Notes: a model not told the origin generated them from the sequence alone. Numbered from the stretch's first letter, positions 11,917 through 22,859 are shown. The stretch is DNA of 64,000 bases from Simmondsia chinensis (GCA_018398585.1 JAGTTD010000011.1:17723346-17787345), one strand, 5' to 3'. Numbers and translations: made by a program.

Positions 11917-14761
11917 TTGCGATTTGGGACATTAAATGTTGGCAAACTAACGAGGAAGAGCTTTGAGGTGGCCCAAATGATGATGAAAAGAAAGATTAAC
12001 ATCTTGTGCCTTCAAGAGACTAGGTGGGTGGGCACAAACGCAAGGGATGTGTTAGGATATAAATTATGGTATGCGGGCCGATCTAGGGGGAGGAATGGAG
12101 TGGGCATTATTGTGGATAGCCTTTTTAAAGACAAAGTAGTGGGGGTGACTCGAACTAGCGATAGGATCATTAGCATCAGGCTAGTTTTAGATGGGGAGAT
12201 ATTAAACGTTATAAGTGCATACGCACCACAGATTGGGCAGACAAAGTAAGAGAAGACTAGATTCTAGGAGGACCTAGACTCAACGATACAAGGCATATTT
12301 CAGAGCGAACAAGTGGTGATTGGTGGTGACTCCAATGGACATATGGGAGCGAACATAGACGGCTATGCATTCCACCACGGAGGCTCTAGTTTTGGAACAA
12401 GGAACGTTGAGGGTAAGGCCTTGTTAGACTTTGCCATCACTTATGATTTAACAGCTGCCAACCCCTTCTTCAGAAAATGACAGGAGCACATCATCACGTA
12501 CCGGAGCGATGGAGCAAAGACCCAGATTGACTGCATACTACTAAGGAAGAGGACCCAAAAAGATTGTAGAGATTGCAAAGTTATCCCCAGGGAAGACCTC
12601 TCAACACAGCACAAGGTATTGTATGCTGATGTCAAGGCCAAGAGAAGGGGCAAGAAAACCACAAAACCATCATAGCCACGTACTCGTTGGAAAGATTTGA
12701 GGGGGGACAAGTTTCAAGTCCTTAAGGAAAGAGCCGTGGCTACACTGGGAGAGGATTGTAAGGGAGATCCAAATCATAGATGGAACCAGGTAGCACAAAA
12801 AATCAGAGATATCGCACGTGAATCTTTAAGTGTATCAAAGGCTGGGGCACCAAGCAACAGAGAGACCTGGTGATGGTGCAAGGAGGTGCAGGAAAAGATT
12901 AAGGCGAAGCGAGAATGCTTCAAGGAATGGGACCAAAGTGGAGACGAGGACAAGAGGCAACAGTATAAACAAACCAAGAAGGAAGCTAAGATAGTAGTAA
13001 GAGATGCACAAGCTAAAGCCTACAAGAATTTCTACAAAAGGTTGGATACGAATGAGGGAACTAGGGCCCTCTATAGAATTGCAAAAGTGAGGGAGAGGAA
13101 GACTAGAGACTTTGACCAAGTAAGGTGTATAAAGGGAGCAGATGGTCAAGTGCTTGTGGACGAGCAACAAATTAAAACATGGAAATCCTACTTCCAAGAT
13201 ATGTTCAATGAATAGGGAGTTAGAGATGGATCCCCAGGAGAACTACAAGCACCTGAGGAGCACCACACATACTATTACTGCATGAGGATTAGACCCGAGG
13301 AAGTTAGGGAAGCTTTGAAGAAGATGGGTAGAGGTCAAGTAGTAGGCCCAGATGGATTACCCATTAAACTGTGGAAATGCATTGGAGAAATGCGTATCAG
13401 ATGGCTGACCAAATTATTCAGCCAAATTATTCAAGGGAAGAAGATGCCAGACGAGTGGCAAAAGAGTACATTAGTTCCTGTCTATAAGAACAAAAGAGAC
13501 ATTAAAAGCTGTGCCAACTACAGAGGAATTAAACTAATAAGCCACACTCTGAAGCTTTGGGAGCGGGTCATAGAAAGAAGGCTTCGACAACGAATAGGGG
13601 TATCGGTGAATCAATTTGGATTTATGCCTGGCAGCTCAACAATAGAAGCCATCCACCTCCTAAGAAGGTCAATAGAGTACTACAAAGATAGACAAAAGAA
13701 CCTCCACATGGTTTTCATTAACCTGGAGAAAGCATATAATAGAGTGCCAAGAGAGGTCCTATGGAGGGTCTTGGAGAGAAAAGGCATCCCCCAGCCCTAT
13801 ATACGAGCCATTAAGGACATGTACGAAGATGCACAAACCAATGTACACACAATGGAAGGGGAGCCAAATGCTTTCCCCATTACAGTTGGGGTGCACCAAG
13901 GATCAGCCTTGAGCCCTTTCTGTTCATTCTGATTATGGACGAGCTCACTAGACACATCCAAGAGGACATGCCTTATTATATGCTTTTCGCGGACGACATA
14001 GCCCTGGTAGGAGAGTCCAGGGAGGAGGTGGATGAAAACTTAGAACTTCGGAGATTGGCTTTGGAGTCGAAAAGTCTAAGACTTAGTAAATCTAAAACCG
14101 AGTACATGGAACTCAAGTTCTGTGTATCTACCATGCCAAGTACAGAAGAGGTCAGATTGGATCAGAGTGCATACCACAAAAAGCGTGCTTTAAATACTTG
14201 GGTTCCATGGTGCAACAAGACGGCGAAGTGGACGCAGATGTTAACAACAGAATTAAAGTGGGTTGGCATAAATGGAGGATGGCCTCGGTAGTACTGTGTG
14301 ATAGGAAGTTCCCACTCAAGCTAAAGGGGAAATACTATAAGATGGTAGTGAGACCGGCTATGTCTTACGGAGCAGAGTGCTGGCTAGTTAAGCACCATCA
14401 CACGCAGAAGTTGAAGGCAGTAGAAATGAGGATGTTAAGATGGATATGTGGACACACAAGGAATGATAGAATCATGAATGAAGTCATAAAAAGAAAATTA
14501 GGCATGGCTCCAATCGGGGATGAGCTGCGGGAACAATGCTTAAGGGGGTTTGGTCATGTTAGGAGGAGACCGCACACTACACCTGTTGGGAGATGTGAGC
14601 AACCCCATATTACAGATGGGAAGAGACAAAGAGGTCGACCAAAGAAGAGTTGGATGGAAGCAATTCGACAAGACCTCACCTATCTCAACCTCAGTGAAGA
14701 AATGGCCCTAGATAGAGCTCAGTGGAGGATTAGTATAGGGGTAACAGATGTAGCGAGATAG
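11917..14761 (+). pseudogene. RTE endonuclease-reverse transcriptase, inactivated
   Basis: The protein would nick target DNA and copy its own RNA. Endonuclease motifs in order: NVGKL and LQETRW (catalytic Glu, about 12018), AYAPQIG (12220), GGDSNGHMG (12325), and TQHKVLYADV (about 12605, C-terminal His/Asp). RT motifs: GPDGLPIKLWK (13350), LVPVYKNK with NYRGIKL (13470-13530), NQFGFMPG (13610), FINLEKAYNRVPRE (13712), GVHQGSALSPF (13890), LFADDIAL (13985). After RT come GAECWL (14370) and RMLRWICGHTRNDRI. Frame 1 carries stops at 12247, 12262, 12478, 12673, 12870 and 13213. The frame changes to 3 near 13916 and to 2 near 14190. In RT motif A both Asp residues have become Asn, which alone would kill catalysis. 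Most stops look like C-to-T or G-to-A changes. Confidence 0.9.
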
Positions 14762-15098
14762 GTTCGACAAGAACTCCTAGGCTAGTACTAGTGCCACCAG
14801 GCATTTTGCTTACCTGGCTGTTTATACTCATTTCTGCCTTGCTTCTTGTTGCTTACACCATTTATATGTGAACATGTTGTTGTTAAGTAGGCTCTCTTCT
14901 TTAAATGCTTTTACGTAGATGCTGTCATGCTTGTCTTGCCCCCCGTGCTCTTCGTGCTTTTCATGCCCTTCTCGCTTTTCAAGTTAGGGGTCCTCGGAAA
15001 CAGCTTCTCATTAGGGTATCCCCCTGATGAGGTAAGGCTGTATACATCTTACCCCTCCCAAACTCTGCTCACGTGGAAGCTCTTGTGGCACTGGGCCT

Positions 15099-15113
15099 GT
15101 TGTTGTTGTTGTT
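15099..15113 (+). repeat. RTE 3' tail, (GTT)5
   Basis: GTTGTTGTTGTTGTT closes the RTE element and touches the downstream TSD copy at 15114. Plant RTE elements end in such short repeats rather than poly-A. Confidence 0.8.
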
Positions 15114-15290
15114 ATTTCTGCGAAACTTTATCTTTTGTGGTTAAGAATTACAGAATCCATATTAGAATATGAGAAGGAAATTAATCAATTGAATTTGGAA
15201 TGTGTACCGAAATCAAATGGGTGGGGCTTTTTTTGGTTTTTTTTTTTTTTTCAATGTGAAAAAAAGGAGGCAAAACATATGAAAAAAGTT

Positions 15291-15363
15291 TGGAGATGCG
15301 GGGGACCGAACCCCGTGCCTCTCGCATGCAAAGCGAGCCCTCTACCATTTTAGCTACATCCCC
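15291..15363 (-). tRNA. tRNA-Ala (UGC)-like sequence, probably a pseudogene
   Basis: Read on the minus strand from 15363 the sequence folds as tRNA-Ala. The acceptor 5' strand GGGGATG pairs with CATCTCC. The anticodon loop TTTGCAT gives anticodon TGC between the CTCGC and GCGAG arms. The T arm is CGGGG..CCCCG. It closely follows the plant tRNA-Ala(UGC) sequence as I know it. Three differences matter: the D stem has changed on both sides (GCTA against GAGG, expected GCTC against GAGC), and the B-box/T-loop reads GGTTCGGTCC where A58 is expected. A short T run follows on the minus strand only weakly. The broken D stem and missing A58 suggest a decayed nuclear gene. Confidence 0.7.
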
Positions 15364-15919
15364 TTTTATGTGTTTTTGGCCACATAATATTATTTTAATT
15401 TTTATTCTAGAATGCCTCCCTCACGCAAATACTCATTGAGTTTAAAAAATAGATATTATACTGGCTTATCTCATATCTTATATTTAAATTATGTTAACAT
15501 TAAAATTTGGGGCTATTGGGATTCAATCATATAATCTCTTGGTCAACAAGACCTCTTATACCATATCTTAATGTAGAAAATTGGAGATTGATTTTACACC
15601 TTTTCACACCGTTAATTGAACTATTTTATGATAAAATTCCCTTGGTATTCCTCTCATCCAAGATACAAACTGCAATGTTATGTACACTGCTAATAAAGAA
15701 AAGCTAGGTCAGAAGCCTATTTTAGACCTTACACACTGTCATACGGACAATTTACTAATATATGTAACTTTTGAACTAAAACATTATTTTACAAAGTTTT
15801 TCGACTAAAAAATTAAAACCTAATGGTACTAATATGTAATTTACCCTGTTTATGTCTTTCATTTTTAATGTTTATAAGTTTGCTTAAATTAATAACTGAA
15901 AAATATATATAGTCCTTCT
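15364..15919. other. Spacer
   Basis: AT-rich sequence up to the copia insertion. No coding signal. Confidence 0.4.
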
Positions 15920-16665
15920 TGTTGGAACAAATTTGCGAAATACTTGCAAAATACTTGCAACCGGGTAACCGCAAGATCCCAGGTGTTGAGGCTGTGTAAT
16001 CACTCTCCTTAAGGTTTATTTTGGTATACGAAATATCCTCGGGGATACAGCAACAACCAAAAATGAAGCGAGGATGTGTAAAGGGAGAGATAGATCGGGA
16101 TATGAAGAGATTGGTGTTTGTTGTTCAGGAACACAACACAAGAACACTTGAATACAAAGATCCTTTAATCTTACTTTTCCCTTGTGTTTTTCATCCAATA
16201 AATCTTCATCATGAAAGTGTGGAGCATATATATGTATTCATGAAAAGAGACGTCCCAAAATGAAGAGCCACACACAATGAACCAGGAAAAAACCACGCAG
16301 ACAAACCGTCAAAACAGACCTGTGTGTCGAAGCTGTGTGTCGACACACAGATCAGCACAGTCTTACTGTAGATCTGTGTGTCAACACACAATTCCTATGT
16401 GTCGACACACAGAGTTCCTCCGTGCGCTTCTGTAAAGGGCTGTGTGTCGACACACGGGCCATGTGTGTCGACACACAGCTGTTTCCCCATCGTTCTGTTG
16501 GATTGTGTGTCGACACACATGGCCCATGCATCGACACACGCCCCTAACAGGCTTTAAACATTCAAAACAAGTATCGGAACAATCTCAAATACATCTTATA
16601 CATACATAAACAACATTTAACATATTTACATACTATTCAACACATATTTTGAAAATACATCAACA
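15920..16665 (-). repeat. copia-1 3' LTR (left)
   Basis: Plus-strand ends are TGTTGGAACAAATTTGCG and GAAAATACATCAACA. It carries seven GTGTCGACAC-type palindromes at 16321-16545 and a TATA-like CATATATATG at 16224-16233. It is the 3' LTR because coding runs on the minus strand. Confidence 0.9.
16321..16545. repeat. Cluster of GTGTGTCGACACAC palindromes in the LTR
   Basis: Seven occurrences in 225 bases. The best, CTGTGTGTCGACACACAG at 16333-16350, is an 18-bp perfect palindrome. Others near 16373, 16397, 16440, 16462, 16504 and 16527 carry one or two changes, usually at the central CG. In transcript orientation the cluster lies in U3, roughly 90-320 bases upstream of the TATA-like motif, where promoter elements are expected. 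Confidence 0.85.
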
Positions 16666-16682
16666 ATCCCCCACCATTTTCA
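16666..16682 (-). other. Polypurine tract of copia-1
   Basis: On the minus strand AAAATGGTGGGGGAT directly precedes the 3' LTR start TGTTGATG. This is the expected plus-strand primer position. Confidence 0.75.
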
Positions 16683-17222
16683 AAATACAACCAATCTCAA
16701 AATGACATTTCGGTTAAAGGAGGGGTTATTGTGCATCAACGAGGGTGTCTCACGATTGAACCCCCAGCTAGTGAAAAGACCATACAGTTAATCGAATCGA
16801 AATGGTAGACCAAGCTTTGAACCATACAACCCATTTGACTAACCGGCTATCTAATCACGCACAAGGTGTACTCCCCATACACACCCTATAACTCCCAGAT
16901 CGACACATTTGTGGCCCTGTATTCTGTACCCTTTGTGAGTGTTTCAAGGCCAAACCCTTAGTCAAAAATCACCCCTTTGAAGCGGCCAAACTTCAACACA
17001 CACTAAGGTGGACCTCATTGATCATGTCCCTGCGACGCAACATTCAATAAGTTCTAAAACCAGGTCCATTGCTCATCCTTTTAGAATCTCTGATGCAGGT
17101 ATCAAGCACTTCACACACGGGATGGAAAAATTCTCATTTAGTGCTTGCAGTCACACAAATGACAAGTCTCTCTCATTGAACCCGAGACCTAGCATCATAC
17201 TAGGCGTCGAGTTAAGGGCCTA
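16683..17222 (-). other. copia-1 untranslated segment between RNase H and polypurine tract
   Basis: About 540 bases with stops in all frames. The same segment is present in copia-2 (40142-40756) at high similarity, so it is a regular part of this family and not a later insertion. It may be non-coding or a heavily decayed extra domain; I cannot recognise a product. Confidence 0.5.
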
Positions 17223-20200
17223 TCATGGGCGACTAAATATGACAGGTTTCAACCCCATCCCTTCACTTGTTCTCAGAACCAAGTCTCTAGCCAGGCTTTT
17301 AGTGAATGGATCCGCTAGATTCTGACTCGTTCTCACGAAGTCCACAGTGATAACACCTTCCCGAATAAGGTGTCTCACCATACTATGTCTTACACCAATG
17401 TGTCTGGACTTCCCGTTATACACCTCACTGTACGCTCTAGAAAGCGTAGCCTGACTAGAGGAGGATAGAAATTGGTGAAATCGACTTCGGCCACAAAGGT
17501 ACCTCATACAAGAGATCCTTTAACCACTCAACTTCTTTAGCTGCAGAAGCGAGAGCTATAAACTCCGCCGCCATTGTAGAACCAAATATGCAAGTTTGTT
17601 TCTTGGAACCCCAAGAAACCGCACCCTACCAAACAGGAATACCCATCCACTCGTGGATGCATGATCCTCCACATCGGAGATCCAACTTGCATCAAAGTAC
17701 CCCTCCAAAATAAGAGGATACCCTACATAAGAGAGACCATAGTTCATAGTCTTCTTTGGGTACTTCAGTACCTGGTGCACCGCATCCCAGTGCATCTTAC
17801 TCGGATTGTTGGTATACCTACTCAGCTTTCCGACAGCAAAGGCGACATCAGGCCTTGTGCTTGTCATGGCATACATTAGACAGCCAATGGCTCGTGCATA
17901 CTCCATTTATGCCACTAGAGCACCACCATTCAGTACTAATTTCACACTAGGATCCATTGGAATGGATATCGGTGCACAATCAAAGAAATGAAACTTTTTC
18001 AACACATTTTCGATGTAGTGAGACTGCATCAAGGAAATGGTATCACCATTCCTTACAATCCTTATACCAAGGATTACTTCCGCCTCACCCATGTCTTTCA
18101 TAACAAAGTTTTCAGAGAGAAACCGTTTGGTTCTCTCTACTTGTTCCATATCAGTACCGAATATCAGCATGTCATCGACATACAAACATATAATGACCCC
18201 TATGCCATCATCAAACTTGCTATAGACGCATTTATCCGATTCGTTTATAATGAATCCATTGTTGAGAACAACTTGATCAAACTTCTGGTGCCATTGCTTC
18301 GGGGCTTGCTTTAGCCCATTCAGAGAGCGTATGAGTTTACATACTTTTCTCTCTTGGCCCGGAACAACAAAACCTTCTGGTTGTTCCATATACACTTCCT
18401 CTTCTAGCTCACCATTCAGGAATACCATTTTGACATCCATTTGGTGTATCACTAGTTTATAAATAGAGGCAAGGGCAATCAATACCCTTATCGTCGATAT
18501 TCTTGCCACGGGGGCATACGTCTCAAAGTCGTCCAACCCATGCTTTTGGGTGAACCCTTTTGCCACCAATCGAGCCTTATACTTGTCTATTGTTCCATCG
18601 ACTTTCATCTTCTTTTTGAAGATCCATTTACACCTAATGAGCTTACTTCCTCGTGGAAGGTCCACAAGGATCCAGGTATTCTTACCCAAGATGGAATCCA
18701 TCTCATCATTCACAGCCTTTTTCCAAAATGAGGCATCATGAGACCTCATTGCCTCGTTAAACGTCATGGGATCAGCTTCCATGACACAACAATATGGAGC
18801 CACTTGGTCCACATCGTTCCTCGAACCTTCTACCAAAAACGTGTAGAAGTCTGAACCGAAAGATTTCTCTTTCCTTGCTCTCTTACTCCTTCGGAGTTCT
18901 AGAGCACTTTCAGGGACATCTTCCCTCTCATGACGAACATCGTCATATGACACTTGAGTGTCACTTTCAACCCGTACATAATCCCTCGGTCTAGGGATAG
19001 AAGTAAACCGATTCTCATCAAATATCGCGTCTCTCGATTCTATTATCGTATCACATTGATATATTCATTAGGTTCAATTACATAGAACCGATATGCCTTG
19101 CTATGAGACGCATAACCCACAAAGATGCAATCAATGCCTCTTTCACCTAATTTTTTATGTTTAGGTTCAGGGACTTTAACAACTGCCCTACACCCCCACA
19201 CTTTCAGATAAGTCAGATTAGGGGCTCATTTGTTCCGCAATTTATATGGGGTTATCTTATTTCTTTTGTTTGGAACTCTATTCAATATGTAACATGCTGT
19301 TAACATAGCCTCACCCCAAAACCCATCGCTGAGACCGGAATATGACAACATGGAATTAACCATTTCAGTTAGAGTCCGGTTTTTCCTCTCAGCCACGCCA
19401 TTCTGTTGTGGCGTATACGAAGTAGTTATTTCATGTATAATTCCGGTGGTTTCGAAATACTTAGGATCGTAGTACTCCCCACCACGGTCCAACCTAAGGC
19501 GTTTGAGGAAGGTCTCACAGTGTAATTCAGTTTCTGCTTTATATGCTTTAAATCTATCAAGCGACTCATCTTTGTGACTTATCAGATATACATAACAAAA
19601 TCTCAAACAGACATCTATAAATGTCACAAAGTAATTCTTTCCACCTAAACTCAGTGTGCGCTTGAAATCACATAAATCGCTATATACTAGGTCAAGTAGA
19701 TTAGTCTCTCTTTGCACTGAAGGAAATGGTAGTTTCGTTATCTTAGTTAACATGCACGTTTTGCATTTATCATCAATTTTATCTATGTGAGGAATCAACG
19801 AAGAATTAACCATTTCATGCAATCTACGAAAATTCACATGACCTAACCTTTGATGCCATAAAAACGATGAATCAAGCATATAAACAGAACTATTAATTTT
19901 ATTATCAATGTTCATCTTGAACATACCATTACATAAGTACCCTTTGCCAATAAAGACTCCACCCTTAGACAAAACAAACTTGTCGGCCTCGAAGACCAAC
20001 TTGAACCCAAACCGATTTAACAGGCCACCAGACACGAGGTTCTTCTTAACGTCAGGAGCAAAGCATAAATCGGTTAAAGTAAGGGTTTTTTCAGAAATAA
20101 AGTAAATCAACTTTTCCATTTCCTTTAACCGGTACCGACACCCCATTTCCCATGAACAACTCAGTTTCGTTGTCCATGGGCTCAAAAGTCGTAAAGAACC

Positions 20201-21137
20201 CCTTGTCCTTACACACATGTCTCGTGGCCCCGGAGTCAACCCACCAAGAGTTATCACTCTCGACTAAGTTGACTTCCAATATCATTGCCACGAACCTATC
20301 GTTCGAATTTTTGGCACGATGATCAAACCCCTTGCCTTTATTCTTTTTAGGGCGATAACAGTCCTTGCGTAAGTGACCGGGCTTCTGACACTCCCAACAG
20401 ACTATTTTTGGCCTCTTGTCATTCTTCTTCTTTTGGAAGTGTCCGGTTCTCTTGGGTCCCTTACTTGACTGGCCTTCTTCTGTGATATTGATTTTACCAA
20501 CATCAGCAGGGCGGTCTTTGTTGTCATTCTGTACCCTGTAACCTTCCTCAACACGTAAATGGTTAGCCAATTCCTCAATTGACATATCCTCCTTCTTATG
20601 TTTAAGACTTTTCTTAACATCTTTCCAAGAAGGAGGAAGTTTGTCAATTAAGGAAGAAACAACTACGGTATCGTCTATGTTCATTTTATGTTGTTTGAAA
20701 TTATTCAATATTCGTTCGATTTCACGGACTTGCTCTATGACAGGACGATCATCTACCATTTTATAATTATTAAACTGACTAACCAGTAACTTTTTGCTTG
20801 TAGCATCCTCGGTCATATAGCGTGCCTCAAGAGCGTCCCACAGTTCCTTCGCGGTCGGCAGGTTCGAGTAGATATCAAACAAGGCATCAGTCATACCATT
20901 CAGAATATGCCCTCTGCAGATGTAGTCATCGTTCTCCTACTTCAGTTTGGCCCTCTACTCGGCCAACGTCTCCTCCTCCTCGGAGACGGGGGATGGAGAT
21001 GGTGTATTCAAGACATACAAGACATTCAGCGTCGTGATGAGGAAGTGCATCTTCCTCTGCCATCAGCGGAAGTTCCTGCCATCAAAACAGTCTAACTTCA
21101 CAAAATTGGCTGTCATTTCCCTTAGTGATGAAGACGT
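17223..21137 (-). pseudogene. copia-1 gag-pol polyprotein, inactivated
   Basis: The gag start is at 21137, but the codon is ACG where copia-2 has ATG. Stops follow where Trp or Gln is expected (about 21068 and 20950). The open part 20091-20894 has gag, zinc knuckle CWECQKPGHLRKDC (complete CX2CX4HX4C) and the protease site WWVDSGATRHVC. A frame change near 20095 leads to 19226-20257 with pre-integrase HQRLGH...CKTC and integrase core (DLCDF, RLDRGGEYY, QQNGVAERKNRTLTE). After 19226 come more frame breaks. The frame 17907-18953 is RT, with KARLVAKGFTQ, QMDVKMVFLNGELEEEVYM and an intact YVDD. The frames 17556-17906 and 17223-17507 are RNase H (DASW, then the HIGVRHSMVRHLI end). Integrase FIDVCLRF replaces the usual FIDDCSRF. 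No autonomous activity is possible. Confidence 0.9.
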
Positions 21138-21166
21138 AACCCAAATCATAAATTAAACCTTAAGAT
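21138..21166 (-). other. Primer-site region and very short leader of copia-1
   Basis: Only 29 bases separate the 5' LTR end from the gag start. The sequence directly after the LTR, ATCTTAAGGTTTA on the minus strand, is the same in copia-2. It does not start with TGG, as a site complementary to a tRNA 3' CCA end would. Confidence 0.5.
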
Positions 21167-21915
21167 TGTTGGAACAAATTTTCGAAATACTTGCAAAATA
21201 CTTGCAACCGGGTAACCGCGAGATCTCAGGTGTTGAGGCTGTGTAATCACTTTCCTTAAGATTTATTTCGGTATACGAAATATCCTCGGGGATACAACAA
21301 CAACCAAAAATGAAGCAAGAATGTGTAAAGGGAGAGATAGATCGAGATATGAAGAGATTGGTGTTTGTTGTTCAAGAACACAACACAAGTACACTTGAAT
21401 ACAAAGATCCTTTAATCTTACTTTTCCCTTGTGTTTTTCATCCAATAAATCTTCATCGTGAAAGTGTGGAGCATATATATGTATTCATGAAAAGAGACGT
21501 CCCAAAATGAAGAGCCACAAGTGAAACAACGAACCAGGAAAAAACCGCGCAGACAAACAGTCAAAACAGACCTGTGTGTCGAAGTTGTGTGTCGACACAC
21601 AGATCGGCACAATCTTACTATAGATCTGTGTCTCGACACACGATTCCTATGTGTCGACACACAGAGTTCCTTCGTGCGCTTCTGTAAAGGGCTGTGTGTC
21701 GACACACGGGCCATGTGTGTCGACACACAGCTGTTTCCCCATCGTTCTGTTGGATTATGTGTCGACACACATGGCCCATGTGTCGACACACGCCCCTAAC
21801 AAGCTTAAACATTCAAAACAAGTATCGAACAATCTCAAATACATCTTATACATACATAAACAACATTTAACATATTTACATATTATTCAACACATATTTT
21901 GAAAATACATCAACA
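21167..21915 (-). repeat. copia-1 5' LTR (right)
   Basis: Ends are TGTTGGAACAAATTTTCG and GAAAATACATCAACA on the plus strand, 749 bp. TATA-like CATATATATG is at 21472-21481. The palindrome cluster is at 21571-21795. Transcription would run leftwards into gag. Confidence 0.9.
21571..21795. repeat. Palindrome cluster in copia-1 5' LTR
   Basis: Same arrangement as 16321-16545, seven GTGTCGACAC-type palindromes. Here the copy near 21777 keeps GTGTCGACACAC where the left LTR has GCATCGACACAC, and the one near 21628 has TCTCGACACAC. Confidence 0.85.
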
Positions 21916-22167
21916 CTTCATACGTTGTCTAATCAAATTGGACGAAATTAGGTAAATCTAACATATGATTGACCAGATTTATCATAAAAGGGAATATAAA
22001 TGACCATTTTAAACAAGTGAAAGAGAAATGGACCAATTTCAACAAAAGTACAAATATCAAGGAGTAACGAAGTAAAATAACTATATGTCCAATGATTAAT
22101 TAGATTATATATACGCTAATAAATTCGCTATCGTCCAACACTAAAGGGTGTAATATTTTTGTTTATA

Positions 22168-22729
22168 GAAATTATCACTTAGGTAGCCTAAGGTTTGAGC
22201 AATTATCACTTAGGTACTATGATATTTCAATATATACAATTAAGTACCCTTAGGTTTGAATATTTTGTCTTCTATGTACCCTATGTCAAAATTTAATGAA
22301 TTTTCGTTAAAATTTTACCAATTTTATACAAAAATACTGACATAGTATATGATTACGATAACATTATAATTCAAGCCAATGTTTTCATAACAAAATTCAG
22401 CAACCTGTGATGAAATATTCATCGAATTTTGATGTAGACTACCTAAATATTGTCACAATAATGTGCCATTCTCGCATTTTCGGGAAAAAAATCATCAAAA
22501 AACCAATGAAGATATTGATATATTGTCGAAATTGTGTTCAATTTTAGTATTTTCCAACAAAAAACTATCGGATTTTGACAAAATGGTATTTGATCAAAAA
22601 CATTTTTAACAATTCGGGGCGCCTAAGTGATAAAATGTTTAAAACTCAAAGTATCTCGTTGTATATATTGAAATGTTAAGGTATCCGGGAGATAAATGTT
22701 CAAACTTTAGATACGTAGGTGATAACTTC
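22168..22729. mobile_element. Foldback (long terminal inverted repeat) element
   Basis: The first about 110 bases, starting ATTATCACTTAGGTAGCC and containing ATTTCAATATATACAA, are repeated in inverted orientation at the right end (TTGTATATATTGAAAT ... TAGGTGATAACTT). Arms are roughly 70% alike by eye. The interior has no coding frame. This is a non-autonomous foldback or MITE-like DNA element. The superfamily is uncertain and no TSD is clear. Confidence 0.65.
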
Positions 22730-22859
22730 CCTTTTGTTCACTACAAATAGGAGGGACCAATGGAGTAAATAACTAATGAAAAATCAAATTATTAAGGGTC
22801 GGTTTGGTAATATTTTCTTGATATTTTTTTTAATTTTTAGTTTTCAAAACAATAAAAGC

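Larger units (their letters stand above)
11167..15113 (+). mobile_element. Full-length RTE-clade LINE with 16-bp TSD
   Basis: The insertion is flanked by ATTTTTGCGAAACTTT at 11151-11166 and ATTTCTGCGAAACTTT at 15114-15129 (15 of 16 identical). It starts with a CT-rich, then GC-rich leader (11167-11700, CCACCACC-type text). This is followed by an AT-rich untranslated part, one APE endonuclease-RT reading frame, and a 3' end typical of plant RTE elements: AGGTAAGGCTGTATACATC, then GGCACTGGGCC, then a GTT-repeat tail. The length of 3.95 kb is that of a complete plant RTE. The reading frame is dead. Confidence 0.9.
15920..21915 (-). mobile_element. Complete Ty1/copia retrotransposon (copia-1), 6.0 kb
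   Basis: Two LTRs of 746 and 749 bp enclose gag, protease, integrase, RT and RNase H on the minus strand, the Ty1/copia order. Flanks are CTTCT (15915-15919) and CTTCA (21916-21920), a 5-bp TSD with one difference. The LTRs differ at roughly 30 places by eye, so the insertion is not recent. All domains can be found but several stops and frameshifts break the polyprotein. A second member of the same family lies at 39400-51705. Confidence 0.92.

Noticed and set aside
13935..14291. Separate small proteins at 13935-14291 and 14198-14761
   Set aside because: They are pieces of the RTE reverse transcriptase in shifted frames, in the expected motif order.
16321..16545. CRISPR-like array (repeats with short spacers)
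   Set aside because: Repeats are self-palindromes of uneven spacing inside a retrotransposon LTR, present again at the other LTR. No cas genes, and the DNA is from a plant.
16335..16547. Open frames on both strands with repeated CVSTH/CVDT peptide units
   Set aside because: They are translations of the GTGTCGACAC palindromes, which stay open on both strands because of their symmetry. They lie in LTRs and have no independent support.
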